The notes below the pieces were generated by a model that did not search any database, was not told the DNA's origin, and saw only the letters and a program-made list of their open reading frames with translations. The translations under genes and the position numbers were made by a program. This document shows positions 5,436 through 12,288 of a stretch of DNA of 12,288 nt, piece by piece (the stretch's first letter is position 1; every line of letters begins with the position of its first letter). Source of the stretch: Saprospiraceae bacterium (GTDB taxonomy: Bacteria; Bacteroidota; Bacteroidia; Chitinophagales; Saprospiraceae); the NCBI GenBank assembly GCA_007134625.1, contig SLKL01000391.1:1-12288 (forward strand). The letters are read 5' to 3'.

Positions 5436-8400
5436 ATGTTAAATTACAGCAGTGCTAAAAAATACGCAGGTTGGTTTGTCCTAGCTTTTACTTTTCTCAT
5501 CTTTTTTCTCACCGCAGAGCGCACTACAAGTTTATGGGATTGTGGAGAGTTTATCCTCGCGGCCAATAAGCTACAGGTAGTTCACCCGCCCGGTGCACCA
5601 CTCTTTATCATAACGGGCAGAATGTTCACATTGATTGCTGAAATATTCTCATCTGATCCGGCGAACATAGCTTTGGCGATTAACTTATTCTCAGGCTTGT
5701 GTACTGCCTTTGCAGCCATGTTCATCACCTGGATCACTATGATCTTTGGAAGAATGACTCTTACAGGAAGAGACTCTGAGCCTCAGGGAGCCGATTTGAT
5801 TGCTGTTTCATTTGCGGGAATTGTAGCGGGATTGGCTGCTGCCTTTTCCACCTCCATCTGGTTTTCAGCTGTCGAGGGTGAGGTTTATGCTATGTCCACC
5901 TTTTTCTCTGCACTGACCATATGGGCAATGGTCAAATGGTATGAACTACCCGATGAACCAGATACTGACAGATGGATGTTTTTATCCATATTTGCTGCCG
6001 GTTTATCTGTTGGTGTTCACTTATTGAGTTTGCTTGCTTTTCCGGCACTTGCTCTTTTGTACTACTTTAAAAAATATCAAAATCATACCTGGCTCGGAGG
6101 GTTTGCTGCTCTCGGTGTAGGTTCTGCAATGATCCTTTTGGTTCAAGGTGTAATAATTACCGGTATTCCAAATGTTTGGAAACAGTTTGATTTGCTTTTT
6201 GTCAACAGTTTTGGATTACCGTTTAACTCCGGTATAATTCCGACCATTCTCCTAATTGCCGGAATACTTTTCTATGGTTTTTATTGGGCTGCAAAAAATG
6301 GGAATAAACTTGTTCATTATATCACTACTGCCACAACGCTTTTAGTAATAGCTTATTCAGTCTTTGGTGTGGTGGTCATTAGAGCAAATGCAGGACCTCC
6401 GGTAAATATGACTGATGTTACAGATCCTGTGAGGTTGTTGTCCTACCTGAATAGAGAGCAGTATGGTGAAAGACCACTATTCAGGGGTCCTCACTTCGAT
6501 GCACAAGCTATCAGTGCTAATTTTGAAGATCGATATGTCAGATTGGGAGATCGTTACGAACCAATTGATCAGCGGATATCTCTGGTATATGCCGATAACG
6601 ATAAAATGCTCTTCCCCCGAATGGGGCATACCGACAGAGCCAATCAATACAGAAGATGGCTGGATAAAGAAACAGGAACACCTAATATGGCTGATAACAT
6701 CAATTTTTTCTGGAATTATCAGATCAAATGGATGTATTGGCGCTACTTTATGTGGAATTTTAGTGGGCGACAAAATGGAGCTCAGGGACTGGAATCATGG
6801 AATCCTGCTAATGGTCATTGGATAAGTGGAATCACTCCATTAGACGAGCTTCGCCTTTATAATAAATCCATGATGCCACAGGACATGAGAGAGCATAAAG
6901 CAAAAAATAAGTATTACATGCTGCCCTTTTTGTTTGGTTTGCTTGGGTTGATTTTTCAATTCAGAAAACGGAAGAAAGAATTCTCGGCTTTAATGATCCT
7001 CTTCCTCACTACAGGGATTGGGATCATCTTTTACTCCAATCAGCCGCCTCAGGAACCGCGGGAAAGAGATTATGTACTTGTCGGCTCATTCTTCACTTAT
7101 TGTATGTGGATAGGAATGGGTGTGATTGGTCTGTATCAGATATTAAAAGAAAAAATAAAGGGCAAGGATACAATCCTGGCAATAGGAGCATCTGCTCTGG
7201 TGATGATAGCGCCCTTGCTCATGCTCACAGAGAACTACGGAGAGCACGACAGAAGTAAAATAACGGCTGCGAGAGATTATGCACACAACTTCCTGATGAG
7301 TTGTGAACCCAATGCCATCATTTTTACCTTTGGTGATAACGATACTTATCCGCTGTGGTATGCGCAGGAAGTAGAGGGAATCAGGCGGGATGTTAGAGTG
7401 GTCAACCTGAGTCTCATTGCTGTTGATTGGTATATCAATCAACAGCGGAGAAAAATTAACGAATCACCTCCAATTAATTTTACTATTTCAGAGGATGCTT
7501 ATCTAGGTAGTCGAAGAAATCAAACTTTATTTCATTCACCTGACGGCAGAGAAAGGGATATGACCTTGCAAAGTGTTTTGGAGTTCATAGGATCAGATAA
7601 CCCGCTCCGCACCTCATCAAGGACAGTAGAGAGCTATTTGCCAACTCGTAGAATACATTTGCCGGTTGATAGAGAAAGAGCTGTTGCAGCAGGTTTGGCA
7701 GATCGTTCAGAGCTTCCAAATATCGTTGATCGCATTGAAATCGACCTTACTGACAGGCAATTTTTGGTTAAGGATGAATTAGCAGTACTGGACATTATTA
7801 ATTCTAATTTTTACGACCGACCAATTTACTTCTCAGTTACAGCAAGGCCTGATAAGATTTTGGGGCTTGATGACTATCTACAATTGGAGGGCTTAGGATT
7901 AAGACTTGTACCATTTAGGTCGCAATCTGACAGATCGCTTTCAATTTATGGTTTTGGAAGAGTCAATACAGAGAGAAGTCATGATTTATTTACTAATGTA
8001 TTTAGATGGGGTAATTTTGATAAGTATAATGTGTTTGTGGATCGCTCTTATTTGGCTGCTACTCAAGCTCACAGATTAACTATGATGAGGACGGGAATGA
8101 CGCTAATGGACAGAGAAGAATACGATATGGCTGCTGATATTGGGAGAGCCTATCTCAGAGGATTTCCACATATGAATTTTACTTATGACCCTGCTGTTAT
8201 TCCATTTATCCAGATGATCGCCTCATCCGGCGCACATGATGAAGCTAAAGAACATACCAGAAAGCTGGCTGAAGTTACAAGGGAGTATATGTTGTTTTTT
8301 AATTCATTGGATAGGCATACGCAACAGGCAGGATTTACAAGAGATATGAATTATTACCGATCAGGAATTCAGCAGATTTTTATGTACTTAGGTGATTTCG

Positions 8401-8456
8401 AAGACCCTGCTTTTGAGGAGGAAATCCGTGGTTTGGTAGAAGAGTTTATTCAATAA
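5436..8456 (+). CDS. DUF2723 (GT117, TMEM260-like) membrane glycosyltransferase
   Basis: This 1006-residue protein belongs to the DUF2723 family, grouped as glycosyltransferase family GT117 with the animal protein O-mannosyltransferase TMEM260. The family is common in Bacteroidota at about 1000 residues. The N-terminus has the hallmark first loop SLWDCGEFILAANKL (32-46) followed by VVHPPGAPL (48-56). Asp35 and Glu38 are the likely catalytic acids by analogy with GT-C enzymes. EGEVYAM (147-153) and VHLLSL (194-199) follow. Hydrophobic segments near 12-27, 75-103, 121-145, 152-168, 180-210, 220-245, 266-285, 293-313, 494-508, 514-533, 546-566 and 576-592 suggest 11 or 12 membrane passes. The long C-terminal region contains GDNDTYPLWYAQE (633-645), also conserved in the family, and is probably periplasmic. 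The likely role is O-glycosylation of exported proteins from a lipid-linked sugar, but sugar and acceptor cannot be read here. It is co-transcribed with rpiB (13-bp gap). Confidence 0.9.
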   Translation: MLNYSSAKKYAGWFVLAFTFLIFFLTAERTTSLWDCGEFILAANKLQVVHPPGAPLFIITGRMFTLIAEIFSSDPANIALAINLFSGLCTAFAAMFITWITMIFGRMTLTGRDSEPQGADLIAVSFAGIVAGLAAAFSTSIWFSAVEGEVYAMSTFFSALTIWAMVKWYELPDEPDTDRWMFLSIFAAGLSVGVHLLSLLAFPALALLYYFKKYQNHTWLGGFAALGVGSAMILLVQGVIITGIPNVWKQFDLLFVNSFGLPFNSGIIPTILLIAGILFYGFYWAAKNGNKLVHYITTATTLLVIAYSVFGVVVIRANAGPPVNMTDVTDPVRLLSYLNREQYGERPLFRGPHFDAQAISANFEDRYVRLGDRYEPIDQRISLVYADNDKMLFPRMGHTDRANQYRRWLDKETGTPNMADNINFFWNYQIKWMYWRYFMWNFSGRQNGAQGLESWNPANGHWISGITPLDELRLYNKSMMPQDMREHKAKNKYYMLPFLFGLLGLIFQFRKRKKEFSALMILFLTTGIGIIFYSNQPPQEPRERDYVLVGSFFTYCMWIGMGVIGLYQILKEKIKGKDTILAIGASALVMIAPLLMLTENYGEHDRSKITAARDYAHNFLMSCEPNAIIFTFGDNDTYPLWYAQEVEGIRRDVRVVNLSLIAVDWYINQQRRKINESPPINFTISEDAYLGSRRNQTLFHSPDGRERDMTLQSVLEFIGSDNPLRTSSRTVESYLPTRRIHLPVDRERAVAAGLADRSELPNIVDRIEIDLTDRQFLVKDELAVLDIINSNFYDRPIYFSVTARPDKILGLDDYLQLEGLGLRLVPFRSQSDRSLSIYGFGRVNTERSHDLFTNVFRWGNFDKYNVFVDRSYLAATQAHRLTMMRTGMTLMDREEYDMAADIGRAYLRGFPHMNFTYDPAVIPFIQMIASSGAHDEAKEHTRKLAEVTREYMLFFNSLDRHTQQAGFTRDMNYYRSGIQQIFMYLGDFEDPAFEEEIRGLVEEFIQ

Positions 8457-8469
8457 AAATATCAATTTA

Positions 8470-8898
8470 ATGACAATTTCAATAGGAGGTGACCACGCCG
8501 GTTTTGAATACAAGGAAAAAATAATTTCCCTACTTTCTGATTGGGGTCATTCGGTAATTGATCACGGTCCTTTCAGTGAGGAGTCTGTTGACTACCCGGA
8601 TTATGTCAAAAAAGTCGCAGAAACTGTTATTTCCGGAGTAGCTACTTACGGTATCGTTATATGCGGTAGCGGAAATGGAGTCGCTATGACTGCTAATAAA
8701 TTCCCGGAAATACGAGCAGCACTATGCTGGAATCCTGAATTGACCGCACTTGGACGTGGACACAACAACGCCAATGTTTTGGCCATACCTGCGAGATTTA
8801 TTGATTTTAATGTCGCTGCTGAAATGGTAAAAGTTTTTCTGGAAACAGATTTTGAGGGTGGCAGGCATCAGCGAAGGGTGGATAAGATTAGTTGTTGA
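8470..8898 (+). CDS. rpiB: Ribose 5-phosphate isomerase B
   Basis: RpiB interconverts ribose 5-phosphate and ribulose 5-phosphate in the pentose phosphate pathway in the cytoplasm. The 142-residue product has normal length. It shows the RpiB/LacAB motifs SIGGDHAGFEYK (4-15), DYPDYVKKVAE (41-51), the catalytic Cys65 within GIVICGSGNGVAMTANK (61-77), RGHNNANVLAIPARF (96-110) and FEGGRHQRRVDKI (128-140). Two positions depart from the Escherichia coli-type pattern: GSGNG replaces GTGIG, and HNNANVL replaces HNDANVL. The catalytic Cys, Asp8 and His9 are all present, so I expect activity. LacA/LacB-like proteins are the main alternative, but they come in pairs. The ATG is 13 bp after the DUF2723 stop, so it is the second gene of that operon. 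No terminator with a U-tract is seen after it. Confidence 0.93.
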   Translation: MTISIGGDHAGFEYKEKIISLLSDWGHSVIDHGPFSEESVDYPDYVKKVAETVISGVATYGIVICGSGNGVAMTANKFPEIRAALCWNPELTALGRGHNNANVLAIPARFIDFNVAAEMVKVFLETDFEGGRHQRRVDKISC

Positions 8899-9030
8899 TG
8901 AGGATTGGGTTTTGAATGTTGATGTTAGCTTCATTCACTTCTAATCTTAAGCATGTATTTTTAAATTGAATTTCTAGGTGAGTTCAAGTTTTTAGTGAGT
9001 GGTCGTGTGTTTTAAGTTTATAAAGAGGAA

Positions 9031-9275
9031 CAATGTCACCCTTTCAGGGTTTGATTTTAATGTGAATTATGATTTCTACAATCATATCACCCCATTCGGG
9101 GTTCTAACTAAATTGATAGTTTAATAATTCTTGAGAAATCTCTTATCGATCGATTTAGCTTAATTGCTGAAATTATGAGAATTCAAGAGAATGGTGCCTA
9201 AAAATCCTGAAAGGATGATAGGATTGTAGAATGGAGATAGTTAAAAAATGGAATCCCGAAGGGATGCTATGATAA
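9031..9275. repeat. Inverted pair of two-hairpin palindromic repeat units
   Basis: The 493-bp gene-free stretch between rpiB and the M28 gene (8899-9391) holds four small hairpins. Two read forward: ACCCT-TTC-AGGGT (9038-9050) and ACCCC-ATTC-GGGGT (9089-9102). Two read in reverse: ATCCT-GAA-AGGAT (9204-9216) and ATCCC-GAA-GGGAT (9253-9265). A 16-mer TTCTACAATCATATCA (9074-9089) precedes the second forward hairpin. Its inverse (TTCTACAATCCTATCA on the minus strand, 9216-9231) precedes the reverse hairpin, with 15 of 16 bases equal. Hairpin-to-hairpin distances are 49-51 bp in both arms, so each arm is one conserved unit and the two lie head-to-head around an AT-rich centre of about 90 bp. The stretch 8899-9030 and the part after 9275 show nothing further that I can support, and no ORF here looks coding. 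Confidence 0.8.
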
Positions 9276-9391
9276 TAGATAAAAGACGGATTATTTTCAG
9301 CTTTTTGTCTATTAAAAGACGAGTACCAAATGTTTAAACAGTCAATACTTTGTACAGTTCTATTCGTTTTGTTTTAAAAAAAATAAATTCC

Positions 9392-10936
9392 ATGCAAAAA
9401 TACATCCTGATACTAATCAGTACTTTTCTGTTTTTTCAAACAGCATTAATCAGTCAGCAATCCAACGATTCCAATAAGCGTGCTCATCATTTAAAATATG
9501 CTGATTTTATTGAATTGGAAAATCTAAAACATCATGTGTATGCCTTAGCAGCGGATAGTATGCAGGGACGCGATACGGGAGAGCCCGGAGGTATAATGGC
9601 AGGCAATTATATAGAGCGACATCTGATTGAAATGGGTATTCCTGCAATTGGGGACACCACTTACAGGCAAACTATGAGGGTGGATTGGTTGAGATGGGAC
9701 GAAAGTGAGATTATAATTAATGACTCTGTTACCATGCGGAACAGGTGGGAATATTTGGCAATTCCAAAAGACAATAAGAACATGGAAAATTGGTCAATCT
9801 CTGAACTTATCATTAGTGATCATAACTTTACAAAGGAAGTTGGTGAAAAATTTTCGTCGGATAATCAAGGTCAGAAAGCTTTATTAATTTTTCAAACTGA
9901 AGAACTACCTGTTCCATCTCCTGAGCAAATGATTCTTGCCGGAGAATCAGGTATAGATTTAATCCTTTTTGTGGAGAAGGAGTTAAGAAACTTTATGCGG
10001 TCTAACTGGCGAAGTCTTGTCAGACCACTGCGACCGGGAACTCCAATTGAACCAACGGAAGGACAGCCCAATATAATCCACGTTTCAAGTTCTTTTGCAG
10101 AGAAACTGGTACCTGAACTTTTTGATGATTTATCTGAGGGGTCAGCTACAGAAGAATTTAAAGGCAAAAGATATGCTGTAGATCTCTCCATCAATCTCAT
10201 CAAAGATCACATTCTCATTAAGGATGACAATATACTCGGCTACATAGAAGGAACTGACCCGGATAAAAAACATGAGCTCATTGTTTTATCAGCGCATTAC
10301 GACCATATTGGGTATAACGAAGATGAGATTTTTTACGGAGCCAACGACAATGCTTCTGGAACTGCAGCAGTGATGGAGATGGCCCGCGCTTTTCAGATAG
10401 CTAAGGAAAATGGTGACGGACCCAAAAGGTCTATTTTGGCTATTTTGCTGACAGGTGAAGAAAGAGGATTGTTAGGCTCTGCTTATTATGTAGAAAATCC
10501 AATATTTCCTCTTGAAAATACCATAGCCAACATCAATATTGATATGCTTGGAAGAGTGGACCCTAAACACGAGGAGCTCGGAATCAACAAATATATTTAT
10601 CCTATAGGGTCTGACAGATTAAGTACGGAATTCCATGAGATTCTGCTGGAAGTAAATGAAAAGTACTCTGATGTCCATCTTGACTTTACTTACAATGACC
10701 CCAATGACCCCAATATGTACTATTTCAGGTCAGACCATTATAATTTTGCCCGTAACGGCATACCGGCTATTTTCTTTTTTAATGGCTTGAACGAGGACTA
10801 TCACAAGTCAACAGACACCCCGGATAAAATTGACTACGAAAGCATGACGGCAGTCACCAGGCATATTTTTCACTTGGCATGGGAGTTGGCCAATCGCGAT
10901 GAAGCCATTGAGGCTGATTTGTGGGAGGGGGAGTGA
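9392..10936 (+). CDS. Secreted M28-family zinc metallopeptidase with PA-like insert
   Basis: The 514-residue protein is an aminopeptidase-type M28 zinc peptidase that acts outside the cytoplasm. A signal peptide covers residues 1-22 (ending ALISQ). The catalytic domain shows the two-zinc set in order: SAHYDH with His302 and Asp304, GANDNASG with Asp319, TGEERG with catalytic Glu356 and ligand Glu357, NIDMLGR with Asp384, and DYHKSTDT with His471. The order and spacing match M28. Residues of about 130-260, between the signal peptide and the catalytic core, have the size and place of a protease-associated (PA) domain, but I infer this from position. The frame extends upstream to a TTG at 9350. 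I chose ATG 9392 because the signal peptide begins there. Substrate is unknown; N-terminal residues of exported peptides are likely. It is monocistronic, follows the repeat-filled spacer, and has a box TACTTTG (9346-9352) one base short of the -7 consensus. Confidence 0.9.
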   Translation: MQKYILILISTFLFFQTALISQQSNDSNKRAHHLKYADFIELENLKHHVYALAADSMQGRDTGEPGGIMAGNYIERHLIEMGIPAIGDTTYRQTMRVDWLRWDESEIIINDSVTMRNRWEYLAIPKDNKNMENWSISELIISDHNFTKEVGEKFSSDNQGQKALLIFQTEELPVPSPEQMILAGESGIDLILFVEKELRNFMRSNWRSLVRPLRPGTPIEPTEGQPNIIHVSSSFAEKLVPELFDDLSEGSATEEFKGKRYAVDLSINLIKDHILIKDDNILGYIEGTDPDKKHELIVLSAHYDHIGYNEDEIFYGANDNASGTAAVMEMARAFQIAKENGDGPKRSILAILLTGEERGLLGSAYYVENPIFPLENTIANINIDMLGRVDPKHEELGINKYIYPIGSDRLSTEFHEILLEVNEKYSDVHLDFTYNDPNDPNMYYFRSDHYNFARNGIPAIFFFNGLNEDYHKSTDTPDKIDYESMTAVTRHIFHLAWELANRDEAIEADLWEGE

Positions 10937-10943
10937 ATTTTAA

Positions 10944-10978
10944 TTGAAAGTTGAAGATTGAAGATTGAAAATTGACAA
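10944..10978 (+). repeat. Heptamer tandem repeat after the M28 gene
   Basis: Five successive heptamers TTGAAAG, TTGAAGA, TTGAAGA, TTGAAAA, TTGACAA start 8 bp after the M28 stop. The 14-mer ATTGAAAATTGACA (10964-10977) is identical to 3142-3155, and the unit is a rotation of GAAAGTT at 3031-3051, so the same repeat family occupies two spacers. Confidence 0.8.
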
Positions 10979-11001
10979 ATTAACAAATAATTCTTGTCTT
11001 T

Positions 11002-11071
11002 GGCTAAAGCCGAAATATGGCATTTTATTTTAGGAGGATGGGCTAAAGCCACATCCCCATTTATTGGGGAT
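11002..11071. repeat. GGCTAAAGCC repeat pair and an adjacent hairpin
   Basis: GGCTAAAGCC occurs at 11002-11011 and 11041-11050. Each copy can form a GGCT/AGCC stem with a 2-nt loop. ATCCCC-ATTTATT-GGGGAT (11053-11071) follows directly and has a 6-bp GC-rich stem. It could terminate the M28 transcript, but the sequence after it (TTCACCC) is not U-rich. The rest of the spacer 10937-11226 is AT-rich with no coding frame I would trust. Confidence 0.65.
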
Positions 11072-11203
11072 TTCACCCAGAAAGAGGGAAATTTCTAATT
11101 GATTAAGACCCTTCTTACCCTTCACATTTTCAATTTTAAATCTTTTTCGTCATTTCAACTCCGCACAAGATTGGCACTTTTCAATTAGTTACACTTTTAA
11201 ACC

Positions 11204-11223
11204 TATAAACTTCTCAACCTTTA
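11204..11223 (-). repeat. Second copy of the 20-bp post-stop repeat
   Basis: Minus-strand TAAAGGTTGAGAAGTTTATA lies 3 bp after the stop of the gene at 11227-12237 and matches the copy at 5097-5116 in 19 of 20 positions. Confidence 0.75.
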
Positions 11224-11226
11224 AAA

Positions 11227-12237
11227 TTAATACTCAACCGGTACCAAGCCGTCTTTTTTAAAACCTTCAACTCTCTCTTCAAGACCTGCTGTTTCAGCAT
11301 TATAGTGGAACACAGCAAATACCTGTCCTATTCTCCATGGATAAGGTGAATTTCTTCTGAAAATCGATTTTTCTAGTTGTGATTCTACCGTATCTAAGTA
11401 AAAATACGCTCGGGTATCATTTACTTCTTTTCTCAATTCTTCATTGCATGACAAAAGGATATCGTCCAGCATCAAGAAATTAGTTGCCGGATGTGGAATA
11501 CAGGTAATAGGTGATTGGTCACAAAACCTTATTTCAGGAAAGAGTGATACAAATTGACCACGAGAAATAATGCCGTCAAAATATAATTGATGAAGCAGTT
11601 CGCCAAAATCCCATGGCATCAATTTAGTGAGATGAATCATAATTAGCCTAAACCATCTATTGTATTCTCTTCGGTCAGTGGTTCCAAGATAGTCCAACCC
11701 CAGATGCTTCTGAGTTGGGAAGCCAAATTCTTCCATAATTTCACCCAGTGTAATCAGGTTTTTGAAATCATTCAATTGTCGCACAGATGGATCTATCCTG
11801 TCTGCCTGATCAATCTTTACCATTTCTCTAACCCGCGCTCTTATTTCAGGCTGATAGGTGTATTCTATCTTTCTTGATTTTAGTGAATCCCAGCTTGGAG
11901 AATTAAAAAAATCGAACTCATTAAAATTAGTTTTGAAATACTGCAGAGATGCGTCCCTTTTTAAAATATGTAAAGTGAATTTTTCTATCAGTTCTTGATT
12001 ATCGCATAACAAAGCACATATCAGGGCATTATGCAAGTCACCGTTAAACAATGAGTACTCAGTATGCAGACTATTGTATAGTTCAGCCGCAGTGCAGTAA
12101 TCCTCAGATAAGATAAACTCCTCTGCTTCGTAAACTTTATGATTATAGTCGGCGGTATTCACCTGAGATTGCAATTGGATGCCGAATCCCAATAAAATTA
12201 TCGCCATCAATATGAATAATTCGAAAGTAGGTTTCAT
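11227..12237 (-). CDS. Secreted protein of unknown function, DUF6624-like C-terminal part
   Basis: The 336-residue protein has a signal peptide (residues 1-25, hydrophobic core FELFILMAIILLGFGI, ending QLQSQ). Residues 30-100 look like a short helical repeat, TPR-like in spacing (YEAEEFILSEDYCTAAELYN). From about 137 the pattern REMVKIDQADR (137-147), DFKNLITLGEIMEEFGFPT (157-175), RWFRLIMIHL (194-203) and a conserved-looking Leu-rich segment resemble DUF6624, a Bacteroidota family in which DQxxR and a later GWPT-like loop precede a helical segment. I know this resemblance only from memory and the C-terminal half diverges, so the assignment is weak. Six scattered cysteines remain in the mature protein (48, 74, 78, 239, 246 and 264); 74 and 78 form a CALLC pair that could be oxidized or bind metal. 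The gene is transcribed toward the M28 gene and no operon partner is in view. The function is unknown. Confidence 0.65.
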   Translation of the reverse strand: MKPTFELFILMAIILLGFGIQLQSQVNTADYNHKVYEAEEFILSEDYCTAAELYNSLHTEYSLFNGDLHNALICALLCDNQELIEKFTLHILKRDASLQYFKTNFNEFDFFNSPSWDSLKSRKIEYTYQPEIRARVREMVKIDQADRIDPSVRQLNDFKNLITLGEIMEEFGFPTQKHLGLDYLGTTDRREYNRWFRLIMIHLTKLMPWDFGELLHQLYFDGIISRGQFVSLFPEIRFCDQSPITCIPHPATNFLMLDDILLSCNEELRKEVNDTRAYFYLDTVESQLEKSIFRRNSPYPWRIGQVFAVFHYNAETAGLEERVEGFKKDGLVPVEY

Positions 12238-12288
12238 TGGTACATCAGTTGTCGATGAAACTGTAAGTTATAAAAAAATTACCACTGA

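Noticed and set aside
9331..9340. Palindrome TGTTTAAACA upstream of the M28 gene as a possible operator.
   Set aside because: A single short AT-rich palindrome without a second site or a nearby regulator gene is weak evidence.
10870..11076. Minus-strand ORF of 68 codons across the M28 gene end and spacer.
   Set aside because: It is a readthrough of repeats (FSIFNLQLS pattern from the heptamers), not a gene.
12246..12263. Small inverted repeat CAGTT/AACTG upstream of the gene at 11227-12237.
   Set aside because: A 5-bp stem in an AT-rich leader is expected by chance.

Overview
The window looks like ordinary chromosomal DNA from a member of the Bacteroidota, probably an environmental Saprospiria/Chitinophagia-like lineage (the class is a guess). 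Several things point there. Promoter-like boxes match the Bacteroidota -7 consensus TAnnTTTG. Purine-rich Shine-Dalgarno sequences are mostly absent and A/T-rich leaders precede the starts. The families present are typical of the phylum: a DUF2723/GT117 membrane protein, a DUF4834-type small protein, an OMP_b-brl-type barrel and a secreted CxxC thioredoxin. AT-rich intergenic repeats based on a TTGAAAG-like heptamer are also present.

Layout. Positions 1-1408 (minus strand) hold an outer-membrane beta-barrel gene followed 11 bp later by lpxK, which is cut by the window edge, so both concern the outer membrane. Positions 1609-2094 (minus) hold a secreted thioredoxin-like protein with a strong intrinsic terminator. 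Positions 2313-3014 (plus) hold trmB, converging on a minus-strand operon at 3325-5263: a 49-aa DUF4834-like membrane protein, an RluA-family pseudouridine synthase and thiL, the last two separated by 1 bp. Positions 5436-8898 (plus) hold a 1006-aa GT117-like glycosyltransferase followed 13 bp later by rpiB. Positions 9392-10936 (plus) hold a secreted M28 metallopeptidase. Positions 11227-12237 (minus) hold a secreted protein of unknown function with DUF6624-like features.

The genes are mainly housekeeping: lipid A phosphorylation, tRNA m7G methylation, pseudouridylation, thiamine diphosphate synthesis, ribose-phosphate isomerization, protein glycosylation and extracytoplasmic proteolysis. 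I see no defence system, prophage, CRISPR array, transposase, rRNA or tRNA. The least explained material is intergenic. Three gene-free stretches (about 3015-3324, 8899-9391 and 10937-11226) are packed with short tandem, direct and inverted repeats, some of which overlap the stop codons of flanking genes. The stretch at 9038-9265 is an inverted pair of two-hairpin repeat units and is the most structured non-coding object here.

Three starts are placed downstream of the longest possible ORF (trmB, the pseudouridine synthase and the M28 peptidase), because the longer versions begin with TTG and, in the first two, run across promoter-like boxes.
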